A stretch of DNA of 64,000 nt from Odontesthes bonariensis (lineage: Eukaryota; Chordata; Actinopteri; Atheriniformes; Atherinopsidae). A model generated the notes under the pieces. It saw only the letters and a list, made by a program, of their open reading frames with translations. It had not been told where the DNA came from and made no database searches. The position numbers were made by a program, and so were the translations under genes. Shown piece after piece: positions 23,457 through 36,300 of the stretch (its first letter is position 1; the number at the start of each line of letters is the position of its first letter). The stretch is taken from assembly GCF_027942865.1 (NCBI RefSeq), contig NC_134510.1:15094743-15158742 (forward strand). The letters are read 5' to 3'.

Positions 23457-25667
23457 CAGGCCTGGAATTTCGTCATTTTAGGGGCAAGGCCACTTGGCCT
23501 TTTGAGTTGTCAATTTTTTAAGGGCACAAAGGCCAAAAGCCAGGGCACCAAGGCCATAAATTAAAACAATGATTTAACATATGATATGAAGTGACTACGA
23601 TTGTATATGCATTTACAATACTTTTATATATACTTATTAAGCATTTAATGGACACCAAATTGCAATTAAACAATTTTTTTATTAAAACTACACAGGATTC
23701 TTATAGCACAGACATGTTTGGCTCACTGTGAGACGGTGGTAGTGGGCCTACGTTGAAAGGACGTCACTTACAATGTAAGTGAATGGCAGTTGCTATGCTA
23801 AGCTAACTAAGCTAGTTCTGGCCAGTGGGTGTAATGTATTTTTTTTGTGGACAGTTTAGGCATGCCACAAGACATGTGAATGGGTATTTTGATTGCGTTT
23901 TGAAAATGGGGCGATATCATTTATATCCACTAGCCACAGACAGATGAGACCCACTGAATTCATTTGATCAATTTATTAACTAAAGCTTTAAATTCATTTT
24001 ACAGTGAAATTGGGAATGTACATCCAATTAAAATAATTACAATAATTAAACTTATGTACATACAAAACTTAATCTAACATTTCATTACTCCTCAACCCTC
24101 ACAGACTATTCAGGGTCACATTTTTTGTACATAAAAAAATAACTTTAAAACTGACCTATATTCATGTGAACCCTGAATCTACAAAAATGGAAATATTTAA
24201 CAACTTTCTAACCATGTTTTAGTGCAGATAATGCACAAAATTAAACACAAAACTATGTGCAGAGACTAATTATGGAATTATGGATACTGTGAAATGCTTA
24301 AACATCGTCCGAGCTCTCTGAACTGTCTTAGGATCCATCTAAATCAGTTCCATTTTTCCCTTTTCTCACAAAGTGTGGCCGGCGTGTGCGCAAACTGTCA
24401 CCATGCCAGATTCAATATATTCAAAATATCATCCTCCTCCCCTCCTTTGGCAGGCATGTCTTTTCTCTTCACGGCCGGCTGTCCCAACCATCGCCACATT
24501 TTGTTAGTGTTTGCGTCTGTATTTGTACCAATAACCCAATGCATTCATTTACAATGATGGAGCAGAGTCACCTAAATAAAGACAGAAGTGTCCCAAATAC
24601 AAAAATCAAATGGTGAATGACACCCCATTTGTGCATGATAAGCTAACTGCAAGTTAGCTAACTGCAACTGATAAGTGTTTTATTACTTTGCATGTCTTCC
24701 AAAAGAGAAAATATTCAGACGCAGGGTAGCAAAACATTATGGGCGTGAAAATGAAACTTAGAAAATCGGCTTGGCGCATGCACAAAGTAGTAATTCTCGA
24801 CAAGTAGGAGAAATCGGCTGAACACCGGCGTCTATCGTATTTCCAAACCAAGAGTGACCCACTCCCCTAGTACGGCAGCCTCGGCGGATGCGTTCCCATA
24901 GAAACTGCGCTCGCGCGTCCCGCGAAATAGATGGTAAAGTTCCTCATTTATCATCGGCCAAGCCGGCTAGTGAGTTTTTTTTAATACACGCCAAAAATAA
25001 CTTTCACCCGCATTTGGCGTGTTGGCGGGTGTTAATTTAGAGTTTATATCATATAAACGAGCAGCAAACAAACCTAGTCTGCACAGAGGTCTTTGACAGC
25101 TAACAACACAGCGCTAACTGCCTAGTTGTTAGCTAACTGCCTAGCACTAGATAAAAATAAAAGAACACAACTGCAATGTAACTTATCCAAGTAGTAACAA
25201 AAACACTTCAAAATATTGTAATTATGTATTACCATACGAGCAAGAAATAGTAATGTTATCCATAAAATTACACTTAAAGCTGGACAAATGAAAAACTTAA
25301 GGCAAACAGGATCATCACAAAACCTTACCTCACCTCAGCCTTTTCTTGAGCGGAGAATCAGCTGGCTACGCACACGGACGCGTGAGGGGGTGGGCGGAGA
25401 TAGACTGATGTCAACTGTCATCAGCGGTGTAAATCCAGGCTCGAATCAAGCGCACCGCTGATTTTTTTTTTTCTCCACCAGATGCTCATTGATCATTGAA
25501 GCCGTGTCAGAAAAGAGGCAGACTGCTAAACCGCAAAACTTAGTCAGACAGAGAGGGCATCAAGGCCACTGTGGCCTTATGGCAGATATAATTTTCAAGG
25601 GCACAAGGCCAAAGTGGGAGGGCACGAGGGCCATGGCCCTCGTGGCCCTCGTGAAATTCCTGCTTTG
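23457..25667. mobile_element. Non-autonomous hAT element, 2.2 kb, 8-bp TSD
   Basis: The 8-bp sequence CTTGCAGC flanks both sides (23449-23456 and 25668-25675), the hallmark target duplication of hAT transposons. The left end starts CAGGCCTGGAATTTCG and the right end closes with GAAATTCCTGCTTTG, so the termini share a CAG...GGAATTTC inverted repeat. Subterminal regions on both sides are rich in GGCC-centred motifs (AAGGCCACTTGGCC, GGGCCATGGCCC), which could serve as transposase binding sites. No intact transposase is seen between the ends. A CG-rich island near 24880-24930 lies inside. Confidence 0.8.
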
Positions 25668-25675
25668 CTTGCAGC

Positions 25676-26576
25676 CTTTTCCCTCAATCTCTGAGGTACA
25701 TTTACAACCATTATCATAGTCATCCTTATCAATGGTCTTAGAAAATAATCGCAACATGATAAATGTCAGTCATTACAGATCTTGCCAGAATCCTAGGTAT
25801 TGATGAGCTCTGATCCCATCTGCCTGCTGCGGAGGGCCTCGCTGCTTTCCCAAAATTCAGTTTTTTGTATGTGCAATTTGAGACACTCGCATGCCCTGCC
25901 GCACATTGAGATTACATTCATGGCACCCAGAAATAGGAGCAGAGTTGAGTGTGCTTCTGTCTGACTCATCTGTTCTGTGTCATTCACTTCTCACTGCTGT
26001 TTGGATGCACGTCCTTCCAACAGTCCCATTATGTTTCTGACGTATCGGCTCATCGGTCTGTCTTTGTATATTAGACCAGCTCAGTGGAACGCAGGATTTG
26101 TATTGATCGCCACTGTTCTCTCCGTTATGGCCAGTGTACAGCTTAAACTTATTAGTTCCAGGGCTGATAAATGTATTCGCTGCCTTCTTGCATTTTCAGA
26201 AAGAAGGGACCGCTATTACAATGCACCAGGCGGCCAAACAACAGGAAAGCACAGACTGGCAAGTGGCTGCCAGGCAGAGTATTCATACAAGTTTAATGAG
26301 CATCCAGACAGTAGGGAGTTTGTGGCTCCTGCACAGAGCTCGCTGTACACACACTGTCTGGTGAGGTTAGACACACTAATGGAACAGGTGGGAGTCTGAC
26401 AGTTCGACCTGGGTCATGAACAGAGCTCGAGTTTAAGAACATAAGTCCACAATTAATTACAATTTTTGGTTTTCAAAAGGTAGAGAACATTGGGACAGCT
26501 CAGGCAGTTGATCACCAGTCTGAGATATTTATATCCAAATATATCCAGAAGAGTTTTTCTTTCAAGGACATTCTTA
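25676..26576. other. zhx2 5' intron, no recognised feature
   Basis: The 140-codon plus-strand frame at 25977-26399 has no domain I recognise and no supporting splice or promoter context. It is left uncalled. Confidence 0.4.
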
Positions 26577-26690
26577 TCATTGGGGGTCCTAGCAGCGAAG
26601 CTGCAGGAACCCATTGAGTTAGTAGCTTTTCCTATTATTGGGGGTCCTAGCAGCGAAGCTGCAGGAACCCATTGAGTTAGTAGCTTTTCC

Positions 26691-26721
<31 letters not shown>

Positions 26722-28874
26722 CCGTTTCCGCTGCAATTGAAGTCTATGGCAGCCCCATGAACGCTATGGTAAAAAGTTGTGAAATTTGGCACACCTAATC
26801 AGCCAAGTGCCAAAACCAAAGTCAAGAATTTTCATGCCCCAAGAGCTTACTCTCTAGCGCCACCAACACGTCAAAGTTCAAAGTGCATTAAGCCTAATAA
26901 CTTTGGACTACTTGGTCCAAATTTCACAAATGAGGCATCGTTGGAATCCTTGGATCATGACGAGTCCAACGCACCCTACGACGTCAATTTGCGTATACCT
27001 AGATTTTCCGCCATTTTGAATTTTATCAAAAAGCTTAAAAAAGCATTTCAGGTCACAGAGATTGTCCAATTTACACGAAACTTGGCACATAGACTCTTAA
27101 GACCAAGCCGCACAAAAGTTATCCAAGGGAATTTTTAATTAGGCTTCCATTTTTCCATAAAAGCCAATCAAACTCGAGGTAGACGCCCCCAAACCGGAAG
27201 TGAGGCCATATCTTGGCAACCATTTGATGTTATGACATCAAACTTATCACACAGACTCAAGACTGCTAAGGTAAGAGGTCCAATAAGTTTGGTGACGTTC
27301 GGCCTATAGGTGGCGCTATATGTAGCAAAAATGCATTTTTGCTCATATCTTTGGACCCCTTGGTCCACATTTCACAAATGAGGTACCAGTAGAATCCCTG
27401 GATAAGGACGAGGTCAACACACTTAATGACGTCATTTGCGCCATCTTGGATTGTCCGCCATTTTGAATTTAATCAAAAACCTTCAAAACGCATTTCAGGC
27501 CACTAAGATTGTCCAATCTCCACGAGACTTGGCACATAGAGTCTTCAGACCAAGCCGCACATAAGTTATTAGGTGGATTTTTTTATTTAACTTCCGTGTA
27601 ACCGCGGCAGCCAATCAAACTCCATGCCGACGCGCAAATGGGACATTTGGCCGTATCTCTGCGATGCATTGGTGTATCGATGCCAAACTTGGTGCATGGA
27701 CTCACGACGCCTTCCTGAGCAGCCCAAGCCTTCCCTATTGTGCCATTCTGCTAGGACCCCCACATTGCTGCTTGCAGCTATATTTATTAATCCGTTTCTG
27801 CTGCAATTGAAGTCTATGGCAGCCCCATGAACGCTATGGTAAAAAGTTGTGAAATTTGGCACACGTAATCAGCTAAGTGCCAAAGCCAATATCAAGAATT
27901 TTCATGCCCCAAGAGCTTACTCTCTAGCGCCACCAACACGCCAAAGTTCAAAGTGCATTCAGCCTAATAACTTTGGACTACTTGGTCCAAATTTCACAAA
28001 TGAGGCATCGTTGGAATCCTTGGATCATGACGAGTCCAATGCACCCTATGACGTCAATTTGCGTATACTTAGATTTTCCGCCATTTTGAATTTTATCAAA
28101 AAGCTTAAAAAAGCATTTCAGGTCACAGTGATTGTCCAATTATCACGAGACTTGGCACATAGACTCTTAAGACCAAGCCGCACAAAAGTTATCGTGTGGA
28201 ATTTTTAATTAGGCTTCCATTTTTCCATAAAAGCCAATCAAACTCGAGGTTGACGCCCCCAAACCGGAAGTGAGGTCATATCTTGGCAACCATTTGATAT
28301 CATGACGTCAAACTTATAACACAGACTCAAGACTGCTAAGGTAAGAGGACCAAGAAGTTTGGTGACGTTCGGCCTATAGGTGGCGCTATATGTAGCAAAA
28401 ATGCATTTTTGCTCATATCTTTGGACCCCTTGGTCCACATTTCACAAATGAGGTACCAGTAGAATCCCTGGATAAGGACGAGGTCAACACGCTTAATGAC
28501 GTCATTTGCGCCATCTTGGATTGTCCGCCATTTTGAATTTAATCAAAAACCTTCAAAACGCATTTCAGGCCACTAAGATTGTCCAATCTCCACGAGACTT
28601 GGCACATAGAATCTTCAGACCAAGCCGCACATAAGTTATCATGTGGATTTTTTTATTTAGCTTCCGTGTAACCGCGGCAGCCAATCAAACTCCATTCCGA
28701 CGCGCAAATGGGACATTTGGCCGTATCTCTGCGATGCATTGATATATCGATGCCTAACTTGGTGCATGGACTCACGACGCCTTCCTGAGCGGCCCAAGCC
28801 TTCCCTATTGTGCCATTCTGCTAGGACCCCCACATTGCTGCTTGCAGCTATATTTTAAGGATTATTATTCCCCC

Positions 28875-28922
<48 letters not shown>
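26577..28922. repeat. Two-level tandem repeat: 2 x 1070-bp units, each of two ~447-bp subunits
   Basis: The sequence from about 26721 repeats from about 27791 with a 1070-bp period and few differences. Inside each unit the block around CTTGGCACATAGACTCTT recurs about 447 bp later in diverged form (27076 against 27523), with shared CCGCCATTTTGAATTT and ACCAAGCCGCAC. A 59-bp segment holding GGGGTCCTAGCAGCGAAGC is itself duplicated in tandem at the left edge (26577-26635 and 26636-26694). Its partial reverse complement (TGCTAGGACCCCC) closes each unit. (TTA)n tracts flank the block at 26694-26720 and 28877-28922. I recognise the family as common in teleosts but cannot name it. The 119-codon frames in each unit are probably fortuitous. 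Confidence 0.85.
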
Positions 28923-28924
<2 letters not shown>

Positions 28925-31890
28925 AATGGGTTCCCTGGAAGCCTCTTTCTAAAATTGACCTAAAGTTGTAATGACTGTTTATTATCGGCTTGTTATTCTT
29001 TTGATTATTGATTACACATACCTTCTGCGAGTGCTCCCCAGTTGCCCGCCAAGCCATTAGGGCAGTAGTCCCATCAACCACTGAAATGTTGAGAGAAGAA
29101 AAGTCTGTTGGTGTACTGTTTTCTCTCTGTTTGAGATGGTAGGCACACACCTTAGACCGCGACCACTCAAACCAACCAGGCTGTTTGTGTTTACATTGTG
29201 AAACAAGTTTCCATTTTATCTGAGTCAGACTCGGCTCAATAGCTGACATGTTGCAGCAGCTGCTTTATGTGCATCCATGTATCTCAATGACTCAGCAGGC
29301 ACTTTTTTATAATGCAAACCAGCATTTGATGTTACCCTCTGAGCAAAGTTTTTAGGAGCTTTTGTGAGCCACGATTTGATGACACCGACTGATTGCTGCA
29401 GTTGCTGCATCTTTAGATGCTGCATAAAAGATTAGCTCATCGTTTTTTGCTCTGCTTGTGTGGATACACATCAGTTGGAGGTAAGAATCCAGCTTCAGCC
29501 CGGCGATTTCTCTTCTCAGTGGCGTTACGCCTCACATACCACCACTTTAAACAAGTGTTGAGGCTGTGTGACCAGTGAGGCAGCTGAAGTTCAGGAGGTC
29601 GTGTTAGGTGGCATTTGCCATGCAGCTGACAGAGGCATTCTTTTATTTATTTATTTTCTACCAGATTTTCACAACATTTTCAAGGCCACTGAATATGCAA
29701 TTCTTTCCATCATATTCACAGCATAGTTCCTGGCTCTAAATCTGTACAGCATCCTCAGGCAAAGTAGGCAGAAGAATCAAGAAGGTTGTGACTTTTTCTG
29801 CAATGTGCCGAGTACTTTTCTGTGACTATTCTGGAACACGGAGGCCTCTCTTTGGTGGTACCTGATCTTCCAGTGGAACTTCCCAACGCATCCTGATAAC
29901 ACCTCTGTATATTCTTTCCAACCCCATACATGGATTAGTTTTTTTCTGCCTTTTAAAAGAGACCAAACACATTCCCACATCCAGTTGGATGATGCCTGAA
30001 TGTACAGCCTCTGTCAGTGACATGGATGTAGCTGCCACTTTACTACAGCTCCATGTCCACTGTTGCTATGGCAACGCCATGGTAATGGTGCTTCATTCTA
30101 ATGATGCCTCAGTGGGTTGTTCAAGGAGTTGAGATAACTCGGGACAATGAGTCGACTCGTGGATGACGGTATTCGAGCTCTGAAAGGCTACAGCGTCAGT
30201 TGATCCATGTTGCTGTTGGAGAGGTCCAGATTAAAAGTGTATCACTTGTTATGTTATAACAATGCGCCTCCAAAACCTTGAGTCACACCCTTCAGCTACT
30301 TGGCTTATCATCTTCATTTGGTAACGCTGGATCCCTTTCGATCCGATTTGCTGAAATATTGAAGTTGTGATGTGTTCGTGGGGTTTTGATTTGGAAGAGG
30401 GCTTCTCCTCTGTGCTTACTTGGTTTTGTGGAACCTCATTACGTCCTGACAGAGGAGCACCACCACCGCTGCACTGACTCATTTTATTTGTACTCGTATG
30501 AGTGTTAGAAGCTTCTGCACGAGACCTCCAGAATATCAATTGACTTTTTCAGTCAGATAAGCCTCTTCTCTTCGTCGTCACTCATTAGCCTCCAATATTA
30601 CCTCAGGAAAGTTTCCTTGGAGTGTCCTTCCATTTTTTATTTATTTTTTTATTAATGCTCCTTCTTGATAAAGTGTAATTTCCAAAAAAAGAGAAAACAA
30701 TAAAGCCACTCGAGGGTTTTAAATGTTTTGTGTCTGAAGCTGATTTATCTCTAGTTGTCTTTCTGTTCGCACTTTGATGCACAACCTGATGAATGACTCG
30801 TCGGTATTTCTCAGGACAACTTGTCTTACTCAGACAGCAGCAGACCTGTCAGCTGCATAAATTTGCATATCAGCCAAGGTATCAAACCACGGAGATGAAT
30901 CCCCAATGATAGACGACTGTCTGGTGTTCGCAGGTCTGCATAAGTTCTAAATGTAATATGATTTAACATTGATTATGGTGAAACAACTTTGTGGAAAAAT
31001 GTTCAAATTTTAGGGGCTGAAACCGATGAATTTGTGTTTTGATAAACGTTAACAAAGTCCTCAGCCTGGTGCTGATTATCTACACCTCACATTGACTGGA
31101 GTGTTGTCAGTTCTCTATCACACCTAATTGGAGGTTGTGCCTTGATTGGCTTGACTAAAGTTGTGGGGATTTGACTCACTACACTTTAAAATTTTATAGT
31201 TTTGTCCTTTTGCGTTACTCTGCCAGCATGAAACAACAAGTGCTCATTAAGCAGGGCAGTTGTTTTTCAGTCCTTCTGTGGTATTCTTCCTTAAGTTCCA
31301 TACAATTACCTTCTCATCAGTTGTTGCCCACGCACAGCGTTCTACAACACGTTTAAACCAGCCTCTCTGGTGCCGGCTGTAACACCCAGTAGGGTTTTTC
31401 CTTTTTTAAATGCACTTTTCATTTTAGAAAAAAAAGGATTGATGTTGAAAAACTGATTCAGAAACGTGCCTTTTACGAGTGTTGTTTGCACACTTGTTGA
31501 AAATGGAATAGTTTGCGAAAAAATATTATGTAAACTATGTATGCAAATAGGTAAAATTAAAAAAAAACTGACCAAAATGAGGATGTATTTCAATGTTTGT
31601 ATGCGTAGTCCTTATACTCTCCTATCTCCGATCCAGGCAACTTCCTGTCATGAAGTGCAAGAGGGTGAGCCAGCGCTGGAGCTGACACTGTCAGCAGAGC
31701 CGGCCTACAGTACTCTGCAACCAGACCTTCACCTCCCATTGCCCCTTTTCTCTCCAGCCACTATCTCAGTTCTTTAAACGGTTTGGCGGCTGAGGCCGAT
31801 CCCAGAAAGCGTCCACTGCTATCTAATACTCCCTAAAAAAAAAAAAACCTGGACTTGTATCTGCGGGCAGTCATCCTGTCTCTTTTTCAG
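28923..31890. other. Last part of the zhx2 5' intron
   Basis: No exon or repeat family was recognised up to the polypyrimidine tract and TTTTTCAG acceptor that ends at 31890. Confidence 0.4.
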
Positions 31891-32021
31891 CATATTGGAC
31901 TGTACTTTCTCAGTGGTCCTGCATCCCGAGGCAGGAGCCCTCTTTACCACATCCCTGGCGAGGCACAAGCGCCAAGTGAGAGCAGCTGTCCACCAGGACA
32001 AACCCCCGGTCTGCCACCACC
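31891..32021 (+). other. zhx2: zhx2 5' UTR part of first coding exon
   Basis: A strong acceptor (CTCTTTTTCAG ending at 31890) opens an exon whose first 131 bases precede the ATG at 32022. The start context is CCACCATGT. Confidence 0.7.
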
Positions 32022-32120
32022 ATGTCCAGTCGACGTAAGGCCTCCACCCCGTGTATGATCCGACCACAGGAGACCATGGTGGAGCCGGATGATGAGGCAG
32101 AGGAATCGCATAACATGGAG
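32022..32120 (+). CDS. zhx2: zhx2 coding exon 1
   Basis: It encodes residues 1-33, starting MSSRRKASTPCMIRP like mammalian ZHX2. The donor is GAG/GTACTG, phase 0. The ATG is chosen because it opens the conserved N-terminus in a good Kozak context. Confidence 0.88.
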
Positions 32121-33292
32121 GTACTGTCAGAAAGACCAAAAGTTGCATGTCTGTTACATGAAGGATACTACTGAATTACATTTATGAACTCAAAGTTAAA
32201 TCTTTTGTGGGACAGAAAACTGATCATAGATTTTTGTGCATAAAGTTTTTGTAAATTTGTCATTTAATTTATTCTTATCACATCCTTATCTTGAATACAT
32301 TAATTTGATATATTTACAGTACCAGTAGGTCAAATCAGTGCATAGGTGTGCCCAAATACACATTTGAAAACTCCATATCTAATGACTTGTGCCTTTTCAT
32401 TTTGCCAGACAATAACAGAGAACCATATTCAGGAGGCACCTATGAAAACAGATCTACCTACACCAGCAGAGCCATCCATGGACTTGGATCTAAAGGGCAA
32501 GGCCTCAGAACTCCCCGTGGCCCCTGACAAACCAGCAACGGAGCCACCAGACCCTTCCAAACCACAGCGTAGACAGCAGGGAGGCTACGAGTGCAAATAC
32601 TGTTCCTTCTCCACGCAGAATCTCAACACCTTCAAAGAACACGTGGATGCCAACCATCCAAATGTCATCCTCAACCCACTGTACCTGTGTGCAGTCTGTA
32701 ACTTCAACACAAAGAAGTTTGACACTCTGACAGAACACAATGAGAGATGTCACCCGGGGGAGAGCAACTTCAAGTTCAAACGCATCAAAATGAACAATCA
32801 GACAATCTTAGAACAGACAATAGAGGGCTGCAGCAACAATGCAGTCATCTACAACGTGCCAGGTGCCAATCTCGGCAAAGGGGACGGACTGGGCACTCTG
32901 CCACTGAGCAAACCCACCACAGTGAAAATCGGTAAACAAAAAATAATGTCAACAGAAAACAGACGGACAGAATCTCACATGGGTAAACTGGCCCCTGATC
33001 TCACCAAGAAACCAATCACAGCGGTCAGCGTGAACGGGACTGTCATCATCCCGGAGTCGACCCTCCTCAAAACAGACGGCCTTTCTCACATCATGCCTTC
33101 CTTACAGCAGCCACTGAACTATACCCAGGTAGGACGCAATGGTGGTAGAATTCTGTGTTTATATATTGTTCCAATAAAATAAAAGGAACATTTTGACTTT
33201 TTTTTTTCTTTTAACTGATCATTTGCTTTCTAGCCAGTTATGCAAGCTGTAATCCGTACAGTAATCCACCCTCTTTTCCATTGATGGTTTTT

Positions 33293-33341
<49 letters not shown>

Positions 33342-36300
33342 GGACATAGAATGATCTACTTCATGGCAGGTCTTGAAATGAGGTAAATACAAGCTCAGAT
33401 AAACAACATATGACATGATACACTTTGTCATTATTTGTTTAACAAAAACTAAGCCACAGTGCAGAAGCACTGTGTGACAAATTAAGTCCACCGCAGGATT
33501 CAGTTGTTTTGTAGAACCATCTTTTAGTAAGAATAACTTAAGGGGATTGTTTTCTGTATGGCATTTTAACATTGATGAGTATAGATCCACTCTTGTATTC
33601 AACCTTGTTTCAGTTCATTGAGGTTTGCAGCATTGGTTTATGCTCAGCTCTCTTAAGGTCCCACCAGCGTTTCAATCAGGTTGAGGTTTGGACTTCAAAA
33701 CAAGCCCAAATCATTGTTCCTCCAACACTGGGCTTGAAAGGTGCTATGAGATGTTTATGCTGTGTTTGGTTTTCACCAAATGTTCTGCTGTGCACTGAGA
33801 CCAAACATCTGTCCAAAGGACATTGTTCCAGAAGTCTTTTAGGTTTGTTCAGATGCAGCTTCACAAACCTAAGCTGTGCTGCAATATTATTTGTAGAGAG
33901 AAGAAGCTTTTTCCTCACGATCCTTCTAAACAAACCATATTGTAAAGTTTTTTTTCTAACTGTATTGCCAAAACTTTACCATTGAACATGCTGACTGAGG
34001 CCTGTAGAGTCTGAGGTGCAGCTCTTGGGTTTATTGCAGTTTCCCAGAGCATTGCACTGTCTGACCTTGGGCTGGACTTGCTGGGACGTCCACTCCAAAC
34101 CAGTATTAAACGATCCCCAAACTTTTGCTTTTGTAGAGGTGCTCACACTTGATGATATGATGATTAATGAATCAAGTGCATTTAATTGTTTGATCTTGAT
34201 GACTGTAGAAGCAGTCAGGGTGTACTTGTGTTTTCACTCACTGACTTTGGGTTTAGTTGTGTTTGCTGTAATATGTCAGGTGTTGTTTATTTGAGGCTTT
34301 ATTAACGCAATTTAAAATTTCTTATTTTAATTACATCCTTTACATATAAAACTTTAAAATTGAAAGAGGATGTACGATTATCTTTTTCACATGAGTGTAA
34401 GAAATGACAGATGGCATACAGTGTGATTTGGAATCCGGTAGAAAGGGCCAGAGTCTGTAGATTCTGTTTAGATTCATATGCGTCCTGTTCTACTTGTTTT
34501 TATTTGTTGCTTAACATGATCACGAGTAAGCTTTGAAGATGCCTGTGGGCTTTAAATTCAGCATCGACAAAAAACTGTTATTTCCTTCTCAAACTCGTAG
34601 CCAAACGAGATCACTGTTCCTTTAAATCCTGGCTCTGCATCTACAGTCTCCTCAAGTTAGAAGTGAAAAGGGTGACAGGTTGACATTTTAGAGTTTGAAC
34701 GGTATGGCCTTATTTTGGGAGTTTACAGTGTTTCTGGGACCCTTTGAGGGAAAAGTGTTTTATTTAGTACCAATTACACGGATGAAAGTGCTCATTTGAG
34801 CACCAATTCTAACTCGCTGCCAATCTAGCCAAGGGAGGTAGAACACAGCAGGTCATCTAATCATGCAAAGTATCACATCCAGAATGAACGATCACCAAGG
34901 GCCCAATGAGGGTAAATTGTGGGTTTGCTGATTGCATGAATTGGGGACCATCAGCCAGTAGGTTGGTAGATAATTTGAAGTGACTGCTCTTTGTTTTTAT
35001 GCATACGGTTTGGGACTACTGTAGCTCACTGTCTACCATCCTTATCACGACACCAGAATGAAAGAAATCAAATGACTTTTCAATCATCTGCCACTTTATA
35101 CTCTACATATTCTAGCCAAAAGAATCATTTGGAGGATGTCTGTTCAGCTTTTTTCTCTTTTTAAAAAAAGAGAAAAGAAATATTCAGAAGAAATATGGAA
35201 TCACCTCGTAAATTACAATTCTAAAATAAACACACACACAAGCCCAAATTTGGAGCGAGTCGGCAGTCAAAAGAGAGTTCTTGTGGCAAAATGTGTGAGT
35301 TGATCCCAGTGAACTGTGTCTAAAATTTGCAGCAAGTACAAACAAAAAGGGGAAGTTGTAGAAGGGAAACATGCAGGTCGACTAAGGCCGAGTGTGTCAA
35401 CACAGAAAAGTTAATGACTGAAAACAGAAAATATACAATAAAAGAAAGGAATAACAAACCGGGCGAAGCTTACAGTGACTTTGATATATGTCCATATGAT
35501 CATATTTAGCCATCATCTCTCTTCCTCATGACTAAACGATTCCATAATGTTATCCAAAAACTGAAAAAAAATTGCCACCGTTTTTATAATGTAAAAACGT
35601 TATAAACGTTTATTGGCGGCCGTGCTTAGTGGTTAGAGTCAGTCGTCCAATAACCAGAAAGTTGGCGGATCGATTCCCACTCTCGCCACTCAAGAAAGAT
35701 TGGTGGAACTGACAGCTGGAGGGATGTCAGTCCACCTCCTTGTCACAGGCAAGATGCCCTTGAGCAAGGCACCATACCCCCATGCTCCCGGGGCGCTGTG
35801 ACTGGCTGCCCACCGCTCCAGGTTGGCATCTGTCTCTGAGTGTGTGACCCTGTGCATGTGTGTGTCAACAGGTGCCAACCTGGATGGGTTAAAAGCGGAG
35901 GACAAATTTTGTGTGTATGCTTGTATGCATGACCAATAAATCTGATCTTAATCCAGAGTGTTCAGGCACAAAGTTGCATTTGGACCCAATCTACAACCCA
36001 GTTTAGTTATTATTCATGTTATTATTTACGTCATCTGTACCAGTTGATTGTCTGGTAATAATTTTGTACAAATAATTGTAAACAAAATGAATATTTTTTT
36101 TATTTTTCATTAATTTTGACTCAAACAAAAGAAACATTACGTCTGCATGTGTTTCAGGTGCCGAAGGTCGCAGTGCCCCTCAACACAACCAAATACAACC
36201 CCTCCCTTGACAACAACCTGACGCTCATCTCTTCCTTCAATAAGTTCCCCTACCCGACACAGGCGGAGCTCTCCTGGCTCACTGCCGCCTCCAAACATCC

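Larger units (their letters stand above)
33129..36157. other. zhx2: zhx2 intron 2 with repeats
   Basis: This 3.0-kb intron holds an (AT)n tract, a Tc1 relic in antisense and a tRNA SINE, listed separately. Nothing else is recognised. Confidence 0.8.

Noticed and set aside
25977..26399. 140-codon plus-strand frame
   Set aside because: No recognisable domain, and it is flanked by repeats. It is plausible by chance in this length of DNA.
28848..29249. 133-codon minus-strand frame with a run of asparagines
   Set aside because: The Asn run is the (TTA)n microsatellite read in one frame. No other support exists.
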